A stretch of DNA of 64,000 bases from Pedobacter sp. PF22-3 (lineage in GTDB: Bacteria > Bacteroidota > Bacteroidia > Sphingobacteriales > Sphingobacteriaceae), in assembly GCF_026239555.1 (NCBI RefSeq), contig NZ_JAPIVP010000009.1, positions 124,001 through 188,000 on the forward strand, written 5' to 3'. Below the pieces are notes generated by a model that was not told where the DNA came from, searched no databases, and saw nothing but the letters and a program-made list of their open reading frames with translations. The position numbers were made by a program, and so were the translations under genes. Shown here piece after piece: positions 37,834 to 45,861 of this stretch (within the stretch, counting starts at the first letter, position 1; each line of letters begins with the position of its first letter).

Positions 37834-38526
37834 CTACACCTCTGTTCTTGTAACCACCAGCTGCCGCGAAATTGTCCCATAAACTATCAGATACTGTGCA
37901 ATCATATAGGTTGCCATAATTAAAGCCCCGCTTTGTGAAATAGGCTGAGCGAATTTATTTACAGCCAAAATACCATCAGACAATAAGAAAAACAATGCCC
38001 CATATAAAATGAGTTTAAAGCTGAAAATGTTTACTTTCCCATACCGGTTAAAGGCCATAATAGCCATAACGGTAATGATAATGGCATACATTAAAACCGG
38101 AAATTGCATTGGCCCCAGTTTAGGCTGCAGGTAGAAAAACAATCCTGAACAAAAAATAGCAAAAGCACCTACAACCCATAAAAAATAGGGCGTTTTGTGA
38201 TTGGGATTCGATTTATGATCAAGTGTAAATGCCCTGATATAAAAAATATGGCAGACAACAAATGCAATTAACCCATATATAAAAAAATACGGTTTATCAT
38301 TTTGAAACATCAGCAAAATATCGCCTATCCATGCAAAAATTAATCCCGTAAAAATACGCTTATGAAAGCGTCCCTTTAAATTTGTACAAAGATAAAGCCA
38401 CACTAAAAGCACAATAGCTATTAATGGCTTCGCAAAAGTGAGCAGTTGAATGTTATTGGCATTTTCTGCATATAACTGAACTACAAATAATAGAAAAAAT
38501 ATAAAAGAAAATAACTTAGTCTTCAT
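37834..38526 (-). CDS. Lysoplasmalogenase, YhhN/TMEM86 family
   Basis: 230 aa integral membrane protein with about eight hydrophobic segments. Family motifs are 'TFAKPLIAIVLL' (first conserved Lys-Pro), 'AWIGDILLMF' (GD in the second), 'FIYGLIAFVVCHIFYIRAF', 'ALFFLLSDGILAVNKF' (SD) and the C-terminal 'YMIAQYLIVYG'. The conserved Asp and His residues form the presumed active site that hydrolyses vinyl-ether lysophospholipids. Whether this organism makes plasmalogens is unknown, so a broader lysolipase role is possible. Confidence 0.87.
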   Translation of the reverse strand: MKTKLFSFIFFLLFVVQLYAENANNIQLLTFAKPLIAIVLLVWLYLCTNLKGRFHKRIFTGLIFAWIGDILLMFQNDKPYFFIYGLIAFVVCHIFYIRAFTLDHKSNPNHKTPYFLWVVGAFAIFCSGLFFYLQPKLGPMQFPVLMYAIIITVMAIMAFNRYGKVNIFSFKLILYGALFFLLSDGILAVNKFAQPISQSGALIMATYMIAQYLIVYGTISRQLVVTRTEV

Positions 38527-38655
38527 CAGCGCTAGGATTTGCCATCTGCAAATCTAAAGGCCAAATTACGGATATTAACAGCATAGCTGCAAAAATTACG
38601 CTACATCCGATCGGTAATCTGGAAATACAGTATCAATAAGGTACTAAATAATCTA

Positions 38656-39156
38656 TTAATCATCAAACTGCGGTATCGTAGCAGCTTTCGCGGCCTCAAT
38701 GTAAAGCAAAACCTGATTAACACATGCGGTTAAATGTTCATTCACCTCATGCTCCCAAAAACGCATTACAGTATAACCTTTGGTACTTAGGTGTTGGTTA
38801 ACATATTTATCGCGCTGTATATTTCTTTCAATCTTCGGAATCCAAAAACCCGAGTTTGTCTTTATAGTAGATTTCTTTTCATCCCATTTGTAACCGTGCC
38901 AAAAATCGCCATCAACAAATATGGCAAGCCTGTATTTATTGATAATCATATCTGGTTTGCCTGGAAAATTTTTAGGATGGATCCTGAACCTAACATTTTT
39001 AGCCCAAAGTGCTTGACGTAGTTTTAACTCAGGCAAACTATTTTTTGCCTTAATTTTAGACATGTTCTTACTTCGCTGTGTGGTGGTGTAAAAACCAGCA
39101 CTTTCTTCAAAGCGGGGAACTTTAATATCTTCTTCTTGATATGGTTTGGGCTCCAT
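38656..39156 (-). CDS. Vsr-family (very short patch repair) endonuclease, zinc-ligand-poor variant
   Basis: 166 aa from ATG 39156 (a TTG at 39174 is less likely). Vsr landmarks: 'TTQRSKNMSKIKAKNSLPELKLRQAL', split as 'RSKNMSKI' and 'PELKLRQAL', then 'FRIHPKNFPGKPD' with catalytic-type D69, 'LAIFVDGDFWHG' and 'RFWEHEV'. Vsr nicks 5' of T:G mismatches made by deamination of 5-methylcytosine. E. coli Vsr binds zinc through cysteines in 'GCFWH' and a later His/Cys pair. Here 'GDFWHG' and 'WEHE' have no Cys, so the zinc site appears absent. No cytosine methyltransferase is in the window. Confidence 0.85.
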   Translation of the reverse strand: MEPKPYQEEDIKVPRFEESAGFYTTTQRSKNMSKIKAKNSLPELKLRQALWAKNVRFRIHPKNFPGKPDMIINKYRLAIFVDGDFWHGYKWDEKKSTIKTNSGFWIPKIERNIQRDKYVNQHLSTKGYTVMRFWEHEVNEHLTACVNQVLLYIEAAKAATIPQFDD

Positions 39157-39598
39157 GATTAAGAAAACCCTCAATAATTGTGAATTGTTTAAAAATTGGT
39201 ACTAAAACGGGATATAGACACAAGCACCTCCTCGTTTAAAGGAGGTGGGCTTGGCCGAAGCGTTAATACAAAAAGTATAATTTGAAGTAAATTGTCGAAC
39301 TTGTGCTTATTCAGTTGGCAGAAATTAATTCTGCCAACTTCGTAAGCATAGATATCCTTATTATCTGGTTCGAAGATTAAAAATCATTTCAATATCTCCC
39401 AAAAGATTATACAGATAGGTGTATTTCCTTGATGAATCGTCTAATTTTCTTGATGAATATTTTTAAAGATTTCATTATACTTATTGATAAACACAAATGC
39501 TTACAGCGCCCATTTACAGATCACACTATTTTTAAAAACTGAAACTGTTTGCATCTAGTGGAATAAAATCCATAGTTTTGGTTTTTATCACTACACCT
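39157..39598. other. Intergenic region with two hairpins
   Basis: No gene. Hairpin 1 at 39221-39253: 8-bp stem CACCTCCT/AGGAGGTG extended by CAAGC/GCTTG. Hairpin 2 at 39313-39339: perfect 11-bp stem AGTTGGCAGAA/TTCTGCCAACT with ATTAA loop. Neither has a U tract. They may be repeats or 3'-end structures; the rest is AT-rich. Confidence 0.5.
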
Positions 39599-40231
39599 AT
39601 GCCTTTAAAACGAAATACGCTAATTTTTATACTCGCTTTACTAATTGCTGCTTTTACTTATTTAAGTTTTTTTATTGAACAACACCCCATATTTGATTTT
39701 GACATTAAAACTTCGTTATTTATTCAGCAATACCACACAGACTTGTTAGATAAACTAATGTTGGCCATCAGCTTTTTTGGCGAACTCCCCTATTCATTAC
39801 TTTCGGTAGTGATAGTGGCCATTATATTTTTTCAGCAAAAATATAAACGTGAAGGAATATTCATTTCGACGGTTTTATTATCTGGATTAATTATTCTTGG
39901 TATAAAAAATGTAATTAACCGCCCACGTCCTACAGCCTTTTACGTTCGGCTGGTAGAAGTAAACCGTTTTCAAAGTTATCCAAGCGGACATGTACTTTCT
40001 TACACACTCTTTTTTGGGTTTTTAATCATTTTGATGAATACATTAAAAGATGTGCCCAAACTCACCAGAAATATCGTAACCTATATTTCAGCATTTTTAA
40101 TGATTACCATTGCCCCATCCAGAATTTACCTGGGTGCACATTGGTTTACAGATACTGTTGGTGGTTTCCTATTGGGCTTGATTTGCCTTTTTCCACTTTG
40201 CTACTTTTATTTTAAAAGGAAAACAAATTAA
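39599..40231 (+). CDS. PAP2 family phosphatase (membrane)
   Basis: 210 aa from ATG 39599; an upstream TTG gives a less natural start. About six transmembrane segments. The three phosphatase motifs are present: K-x6-RP in 'KNVINRPRP', 'PSGH', and S-R-x5-H-x3-D in 'SRIYLGAHWFTD'. Such enzymes dephosphorylate lipid phosphates such as phosphatidic acid, PGP or undecaprenyl pyrophosphate at the periplasmic face. No operon partner decides which; single gene between Vsr and HAD genes. Confidence 0.9.
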   Translation: MPLKRNTLIFILALLIAAFTYLSFFIEQHPIFDFDIKTSLFIQQYHTDLLDKLMLAISFFGELPYSLLSVVIVAIIFFQQKYKREGIFISTVLLSGLIILGIKNVINRPRPTAFYVRLVEVNRFQSYPSGHVLSYTLFFGFLIILMNTLKDVPKLTRNIVTYISAFLMITIAPSRIYLGAHWFTDTVGGFLLGLICLFPLCYFYFKRKTN

Positions 40232-40363
40232 ATCTGTTTTCATGTTTTTCTTGCTGTAACGTACAGTTAGAAGCTAAAAAATTAGGGTTATAGATTTTTC
40301 GCACTGTTTTTTACCAAACCGTTTAGGGAAATAAATTTCAGTTATTTTTTTATTGAATGTATT

Positions 40364-40397
40364 TTGACCTATTGATAAAAAAAATCTGATAATTTTG
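40364..40397 (+). promoter_or_regulatory. Promoter of the HAD hydrolase gene
   Basis: TTG at 40364-40366 and TAATTTTG at 40390-40397 (TAnnTTTG) are 23 bp apart, within the range known in Flavobacterium-type promoters. The -7 box ends only 5 bp before the ATG at 40403, so the transcript would have almost no leader. Confidence 0.6.
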
Positions 40398-40402
40398 CCA
40401 CT

Positions 40403-41068
40403 ATGATGAACGATAAACCTAAAGCATTCCTTTTTGATCTTAACGGTACCATGATTAATGATATGGCTTTTCACAACCGTGCCTGGCATGATATACTTAC
40501 GCAGGATTTAGGTGCCAGCATCAGCTTTGATGCTGTTAAAAAACAGATGTATGGTAAAAACCAGGATCTGTTGGAACGTGTTTTTGGTGTCGGCCATTTC
40601 TCGCAGGAACAAATTGATCAGATTTCCATCGAAAAAGAGCATCGGTATCAGGCAGCATATAAAAAGCATTTGGCATTAATAGCTGGATTAGGAGATTTTT
40701 TGGAAAAATCAAAACAATCGGATATTCAAATGGCCATTGGCTCTGCAGCTATTCCTTTTAACATTAACTTTGTGCTCGATAATTTAAATCTCCGTTCTTA
40801 TTTTAAAGCCATAGTCAGTGCTGAAGATGTGGTAAATAGCAAGCCAGATCCGGAAACCTTTACCAAAGGGGCTGAAATTTTAGGATTTCCGGCCAAACAG
40901 TGTATTGTTTTTGAAGATGCACCAAAAGGTGTTGAGGCTGCACAAAATGCAGGGATGAAATGTGTTGTGTTGACTACCATGCATACCCGCGAAGAATTTT
41001 CTGCTTATCAAAACATTATTGCTTTTATAGAAGATTATACAGATCCTGTTTTACAGGAACTTTTCTAA
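40403..41068 (+). CDS. HAD-superfamily hydrolase, beta-phosphoglucomutase-like
   Basis: 221 aa, subfamily IA with helical cap. Motif I is D12-L-N14-G-T, where the second aspartate of the usual DxDGT is Asn. Motif II 'AIGSAA' (111-116), motif III K147 ('SKPDPETF') and motif IV E171-D172 ('FEDAPKG') are normal. Cap residues 'MINDMAFHNRAWHDIL' resemble beta-phosphoglucomutases and sugar phosphatases. Loss of the general acid Asp would weaken phosphatase chemistry, so a specialised or slow activity is possible. Two adjacent ATGs (40403, 40406). Convergent with galM and sharing a hairpin terminator. Confidence 0.9.
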   Translation: MMNDKPKAFLFDLNGTMINDMAFHNRAWHDILTQDLGASISFDAVKKQMYGKNQDLLERVFGVGHFSQEQIDQISIEKEHRYQAAYKKHLALIAGLGDFLEKSKQSDIQMAIGSAAIPFNINFVLDNLNLRSYFKAIVSAEDVVNSKPDPETFTKGAEILGFPAKQCIVFEDAPKGVEAAQNAGMKCVVLTTMHTREEFSAYQNIIAFIEDYTDPVLQELF

Positions 41069-41073
41069 AAATA

Positions 41074-41110
41074 AATACGGCCAGCTTATTCACAGGCCGT
41101 ATTCATTTTA
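41074..41110. terminator. Bidirectional terminator between HAD and galM genes
   Basis: A perfect 9-bp stem AATACGGCC (41074-41082)/GGCCGTATT (41095-41103) with 12-base loop lies between the two convergent stop codons. A short T-rich run follows on the plus strand. Confidence 0.7.
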
Positions 41111-41134
41111 CATTATTAGCGATTACCAGAACGA

Positions 41135-42307
41135 CTATTTCGTAAACTTGTATATCGAGCTTGTTTTATAAACCTGCCCCGGTTTTAAAACTGTTGATGG
41201 AAAAGCAGGCTGATTTGGTGAATCTGGAAAGTGTTGTGTTTCCAGAGCAATTGCCGTTCTGAAATTATCTTTGGCACCACTTTTAAAGGTATTTTTACTT
41301 TGCATAAAATTTCCGCTGTAAAACTGTAAACCAGGCTCCTGGGTATAAATATCCATTATAATGCCCGATTGGTCTCCTTTTACGGTAGCGGCATGGAACA
41401 TGCCCATGGCTTTGGTTTTATTGAGCACATAATTGTGATCATAACCTTTACCAAAAGTTAACTGTTCGTTTTTATCATTTATGCGCGCACCAATGGTTGT
41501 TGCAGTGGCGAAATCGAGCGGTGTACCCTTCACCTTTTCTATTTTTCCTGTTGGGATCAAGCTAGAATCTACCGGTGTATATTCATCTGCATATATCTGC
41601 ACTTCATGGTTTAAAATCTCGCCGCTTCCGTCGCCATTCAAATTAAAAAAAGCATGATTGGTTAAATTTATGACAGTAGTTTTATCAGTTGCAGCCTCAT
41701 AATCCATTTTCAATTCATTATCATCTGTCAACTTATAAGTTACTTTAACATCCAAATTACCGGGAAAATTTTCATCGCCATCTTTCGACAGGTAATGCAG
41801 CACCAAAGTATTGGCATTGGGTTGGCTTGCATCCCAAACCACATATTGAAAGCCTTTTTTACCGCCATGAAGCGTATTCTGCCCATTATTGGTAAAAAGC
41901 GAATAGGTTTTGCCTTCAAGTGTAAATTTTCCCTTAGCAATACGGTTACCATAACGGCCAATTGTTGCACCAAAATAAGGCTCAGTAGATTTTTCGTAAT
42001 CGCCAATGCTTTTAAAACCCACTACTACATCGACCATTTTACCATGTTTATCGGGTACCACCAAGCTAACCAGACGTCCGCCATAGTTGGTAAAAATGGC
42101 TTCGGCGCCACTCTTATTCTTTAAGGTGTATAAAGCAGTTTGTTTGCCATCAATTACTTTTTTAAAAGAATCTGCAACTAGTTTTACAACTGCTACAGCG
42201 TTGCTTTTTAAAGTATCTTTTGAGGATGAGTTTTTGGTTCCGGATTGGCAGGATGCAAATCCTACGGCGACCAGGACGCTCAATCTTAATAATAATTGTG
42301 GTTTCAT
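41135..42307 (-). CDS. galM: Aldose 1-epimerase lipoprotein (GalM)
   Basis: 390 aa, with a lipobox ending at C20 ('VGFASC'), so it is a periplasmic or outer-membrane-anchored lipoprotein instead of the usual cytosolic mutarotase. The body has the galactose-mutarotase features: 'YGGRLVSLVVPDKHGK', 'GRYGNRIAKGKF', 'LTNHAFFNLNG' (catalytic His), 'QFYSGN' and 'ALETQHFPDSPN' (catalytic Glu). It interconverts alpha- and beta-anomers of aldoses outside the cytoplasm. A Ser/Lys/Asn-rich linker (21-40) follows the lipid-modified Cys. Confidence 0.93.
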   Translation of the reverse strand: MKPQLLLRLSVLVAVGFASCQSGTKNSSSKDTLKSNAVAVVKLVADSFKKVIDGKQTALYTLKNKSGAEAIFTNYGGRLVSLVVPDKHGKMVDVVVGFKSIGDYEKSTEPYFGATIGRYGNRIAKGKFTLEGKTYSLFTNNGQNTLHGGKKGFQYVVWDASQPNANTLVLHYLSKDGDENFPGNLDVKVTYKLTDDNELKMDYEAATDKTTVINLTNHAFFNLNGDGSGEILNHEVQIYADEYTPVDSSLIPTGKIEKVKGTPLDFATATTIGARINDKNEQLTFGKGYDHNYVLNKTKAMGMFHAATVKGDQSGIIMDIYTQEPGLQFYSGNFMQSKNTFKSGAKDNFRTAIALETQHFPDSPNQPAFPSTVLKPGQVYKTSSIYKFTK

Positions 42308-42684
42308 AAATTATGATATTTGGTATAGATTTAGTTGTAAATATATCTCTTAATTTTACAAATAAAACGATTTAGAAGAATTAAAAAAGCATATCTAGAA
42401 AATTATTCATTAAAGAGAATAGTAACGATACGATTTGTAGAATGCTGATTGCAAAATGTGGAAGTAGAAGATAGATGATCTTTATTTTTAGTTGAAAGGA
42501 ATACTTGTTTATAAATGTGGTCTAATTCCATACTAAAGTAAAACTTCTAATCGATTTTTAGTCTACCACTTGCAACAACTTGAGTACCCGATTTTCAATT
42601 ACAAATTAAAAGCTGATAATAAATATTGAATACTGATTAAAATCCGCTAAAACTGATTATTATTGCGACAATCAAAACCCAAAT
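42308..42684. other. Intergenic region between divergent galM and yghZ-type genes
   Basis: 377 bp, AT-rich, no gene and no strong hairpin. 'TATTATTG' about 23 bp before the yghZ-type start is one mismatch from a -7 box. Nothing else supported. Confidence 0.4.
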
Positions 42685-43674
42685 ATGAATCACATCATTT
42701 CAACCGATCGTTACGACAAAATGACCTATCGTCGTTGTGGAAACAGTGGACTAAAGTTACCTGCCATATCATTGGGCTTATGGCATAATTTCGGACACGT
42801 AAACGTTTTTGAAAACAGCAAAAACCTTATCCAAACTGCTTTTAACAACGGAATTACCCATTTCGATTTAGCCAATAATTATGGCCCGCCTCCTGGATCT
42901 GCAGAAGAAGTTTTTGGCAAAATCCTACATGAAGATTTTAAGGGTTATCGTGATGAAATGATTATTTCGAGCAAAGCAGGATATACCATGTGGGACGGTC
43001 CGTATGGCGATTGGGGCTCTAAAAAATACCTGGTTTCCAGTTTAGACCAAAGCTTAAAACGCATGAAACTGGATTATGTAGATATTTTCTATCACCATCG
43101 CCCAGATCCTGAAACACCATTGGAAGAAACGATGGGTGCTTTAAGCCTATTGGTTCAGCAAGGAAAAGCTTTGTATGTAGGAATTTCAAATTATCAGGCT
43201 GAAGAAGCTGAAAAAGCGATTAAAATTTTAAAAGATAACGGCACTCCATGTTTAATCCATCAACCTAAATATTCGATGTTTGAACGTTGGGTAGAAAATG
43301 GTTTGCTTGATGTTTTAGCGCAAAATGGCGTGGGTTGCATTCCATTTTCGCCATTGGCGCAAGGTTTACTCACTGATAAATATCTACATGGCATTCCTTC
43401 CGATTCTAGAGTGGCTACAAGTGGTATTTTTCTGAAAGAAAGTAACATTACGCCAGAGAAATTAGCTGTAATTGCCAAATTAAATGATGTCGCTCAATCG
43501 CGTGGACAAAAATTGGCACACATGGCTTTATCCTGGATATTGAAAGATAATAGAATTACTACTGTATTGATAGGCGCCAGTAAACCAGAGCAAATTACAG
43601 ATTCAATTAAAGCATTAGATAATATTAAATTTAGCGAAACTGAAATTAAATTGATTGATGAAATTTTAGGCTAA
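42685..43674 (+). CDS. yghZ: L-glyceraldehyde 3-phosphate reductase-type aldo/keto reductase (YghZ)
   Basis: 329 aa. It matches AKR14A (YghZ) closely in remembered text: 'YRRCGNSGLKLPAISLGLWH', 'FGHVNVFENS', 'HFDLANNYGPPPGSAEEVFG'. The tetrad is D61, Y66, K97 and H138 ('YHHRPD'). The N-terminal 'DRYDKM' stretch also matches, so the first ATG is kept over one at 42721. Known members reduce L-glyceraldehyde 3-phosphate and methylglyoxal with NADPH, a detoxification step. Single gene upstream of a CDF transporter. Confidence 0.92.
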   Translation: MNHIISTDRYDKMTYRRCGNSGLKLPAISLGLWHNFGHVNVFENSKNLIQTAFNNGITHFDLANNYGPPPGSAEEVFGKILHEDFKGYRDEMIISSKAGYTMWDGPYGDWGSKKYLVSSLDQSLKRMKLDYVDIFYHHRPDPETPLEETMGALSLLVQQGKALYVGISNYQAEEAEKAIKILKDNGTPCLIHQPKYSMFERWVENGLLDVLAQNGVGCIPFSPLAQGLLTDKYLHGIPSDSRVATSGIFLKESNITPEKLAVIAKLNDVAQSRGQKLAHMALSWILKDNRITTVLIGASKPEQITDSIKALDNIKFSETEIKLIDEILG

Positions 43675-43788
43675 GACCCTTAAAAATCGTCTTCTAGCCT
43701 TAAATATTGCGGAATGATTCATCACTTGTTCTAAAACCAAATCATATTATATGGGTTTAAGAGATGAATCTATTATATTTCTTAATTT

Positions 43789-44730
43789 ATGGCAAGAGCC
43801 AATAATTCTATTTACAGTGCTTTAGCAGCAAATTTATTAATTGCAGTAACTAAATTTATTGCTGGGGCGTTTACCAATAGCTCTTCAATGATTGCAGAAG
43901 GCATTCACTCTACCGTTGATACAAGCAACCAGCTTTTACTGCTGTATGGCCTAAAAAGAAGTGTAAAACCACCAGACAAATCACGTCCGTTTGGTTATGG
44001 TAAAGAGTTGTATTTCTGGTCGTTTATTGTATCCATCATGATTTTTGGTTTAGGTGGTGTTGTGTCAATATCGCAAGGTATTACACACATCCGTCATCCT
44101 GAAATTTTAGGAAATCCAACATGGAACTATGTTGTATTGGGTTTATCCTTCATTTTCGAAGGTGCTTCATTACTCATAGCAATGAAAGAATTTAATAAAA
44201 CACGCAAAGGTTTACCCTGGTGGAAAGCGATCATCAAAAGTAAAGATCCATCCGGCTTTTTGGTATTATTTGAGGATGGCGCTGCAGTTTTAGGATTATT
44301 GATTGTTTTTATCTTCATGGTACTCAGCCATAACTTAAACTTACCGTTTTTAGATGGTTTAGCTTCCGTTTTGGTGGGCACACTTTTAATTTTTGTATCG
44401 TTTATATTGGCAAGAGAAAGCCGCAGCCTATTAATGGGCGAAGGTTTAACTCCGGAAACACAGCAAAAAATTAAAGAACTGGCGGAGAATGATCCAGATG
44501 TAATTACGGTAATAAGTGTTTTATCTCAATACCAATCGCCCAAGGAGGTATTATTGGTGCTTATTCTCACTTTTAAAGCAGAGTTAAATACAACTGATTT
44601 AACCAATGCAATTGACAGACTGAGAGATAAAATTAAGACACAATATGATGTGGTTAAATTTGTCATGATCCAGCCACAATCAGCTGATGTAAAAGAAAAT
44701 GATTTTAGTCAGGACATCAACCTGGGGTAG
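43789..44730 (+). CDS. Cation diffusion facilitator family transporter
   Basis: 313 aa with about six transmembrane segments and a C-terminal cytoplasmic domain (about 225-300). It has the CDF signature 'SSSMIAEGIHSTVDTSNQ' (metal-binding H-x3-D on TM2) and a D-x3-D-like site in 'FEDGAAVLG'. CDF proteins export Zn(II), Co(II), Fe(II) or Mn(II) by proton antiport. The first-half loop is longer than in ZitB/FieF. Specificity cannot be read. It follows yghZ by 114 bp; separate transcription is likely. Confidence 0.92.
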   Translation: MARANNSIYSALAANLLIAVTKFIAGAFTNSSSMIAEGIHSTVDTSNQLLLLYGLKRSVKPPDKSRPFGYGKELYFWSFIVSIMIFGLGGVVSISQGITHIRHPEILGNPTWNYVVLGLSFIFEGASLLIAMKEFNKTRKGLPWWKAIIKSKDPSGFLVLFEDGAAVLGLLIVFIFMVLSHNLNLPFLDGLASVLVGTLLIFVSFILARESRSLLMGEGLTPETQQKIKELAENDPDVITVISVLSQYQSPKEVLLVLILTFKAELNTTDLTNAIDRLRDKIKTQYDVVKFVMIQPQSADVKENDFSQDINLG

Positions 44731-44832
44731 GATTTGCTTTTAATGAAAAGTATGCTCGAAATTGGCAAGATGCAAAGAGAGAAAGCGTGTTTCTACTATA
44801 AGCGGTTAGGTTCAATAAGATAAAGTCTAAGT

Positions 44833-44865
44833 ATTATCGTCCTACCGAAACAGGAGGACGATAAT
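44833..44865. terminator. Strong hairpin downstream of the CDF gene
   Basis: A perfect 11-bp stem ATTATCGTCCT (44833-44843)/AGGACGATAAT (44855-44865) with an 11-base loop lies between the convergent CDF and quinone-reductase genes. No long U tract, so it may act as a bidirectional terminator or mRNA end. Confidence 0.6.
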
Positions 44866-44920
44866 AATGTGAATAATTCATTAATATTCAAGACTTTATT
44901 AAACCTTATAGCGTTTATTT

Positions 44921-45850
44921 TTAAATGACCTGCAACACAATTTTTCCTCTCGTATGCCCTTGTTCACTTTCTATTTGTGCCTGTTTTGCACTGGTAAAAG
45001 GCAAAACTTTTTCAATAACGGGTTTAACTTTTCCTGAATCGATCAAACTGGCAATTTCCGCTAATTGAGCAGGAATGGATTGTGCCATAAAACCAATCAG
45101 GTGAACTTTTTTAGCTTTCGCTTCAGCCACAAACTCGGGCATTAAAGTAGTAACTACCCGACCACCTTCTTTTAATATATTTAATGATTTAAGCTGCGTT
45201 TCTTCCCCAATGGTATCCAAAACGAGATCTACATCTTTTAATATAGACTCAAAATCTTCCATTTTATAATCTATAATTTCATCAGCACCTAAACGCTTCA
45301 AGAAATCAGCATTGCTATCTGATGCCGTACCGATTACATATGCACCTTTCCATTTCGCAAATTGTACCGCATAAATTCCTACCCCACCTGCTGCTGCGTG
45401 GATCAACACTTTTTGACCGGCTTTTAGCAAACCATGATCGAATAAGCCTTGCCATGCAGTTAAACCTGCCAATGGCACAGCAGCTGCCTCTGTGTGTCCT
45501 ATGCTGGTGGGTTTAATACTGATGATATTGGATTTTACTACGATATACTCAGCATAAGCACCATTTTTTGTAGGATCTGGTCTGCCGTATACCTCATCAC
45601 CTTTTTTAAAGGCACTTACTTTTTCGCCTACTTCTTCAATGGTGCCAGAAACATCCCAGCCCATGGTGAGCGGTAATTTAGCCGGGAATTTATCTGCACG
45701 GTGTCCCTCCCTAATTTTCCAATCAACCGGATTAACACTGGTTGCATGCACTTTAATTAATACTTCATCTAACGCTGGTCGGGGCATCGGGATATCATCA
45801 ATTGATAAAACTTCCGGACCGCCAAACTCATGGATTCTAACTGCTTTCAT
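44921..45850 (-). CDS. NADP-dependent zinc-free alcohol dehydrogenase / quinone oxidoreductase
   Basis: 309 aa medium-chain dehydrogenase without the zinc-binding cysteines. N-terminal GroES-like fold ('MKAVRIHEFGGPEVL', 'VNPVDWKIREG', 'GWDVSGTIEEVG'). Rossmann half has 'AAAGGVGIYAVQFAKWKGA' for NADPH. C-terminus 'SEQGHTRGKIVLQV' is the usual QOR ending. It reduces quinones or enones in the cytosol. It follows the aldehyde dehydrogenase by 11 bp in the same direction, so the two are probably one transcript handling aldehydes or electrophiles. Confidence 0.92.
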   Translation of the reverse strand: MKAVRIHEFGGPEVLSIDDIPMPRPALDEVLIKVHATSVNPVDWKIREGHRADKFPAKLPLTMGWDVSGTIEEVGEKVSAFKKGDEVYGRPDPTKNGAYAEYIVVKSNIISIKPTSIGHTEAAAVPLAGLTAWQGLFDHGLLKAGQKVLIHAAAGGVGIYAVQFAKWKGAYVIGTASDSNADFLKRLGADEIIDYKMEDFESILKDVDLVLDTIGEETQLKSLNILKEGGRVVTTLMPEFVAEAKAKKVHLIGFMAQSIPAQLAEIASLIDSGKVKPVIEKVLPFTSAKQAQIESEQGHTRGKIVLQVI

Positions 45851-45861
45851 ATAGGATATTA

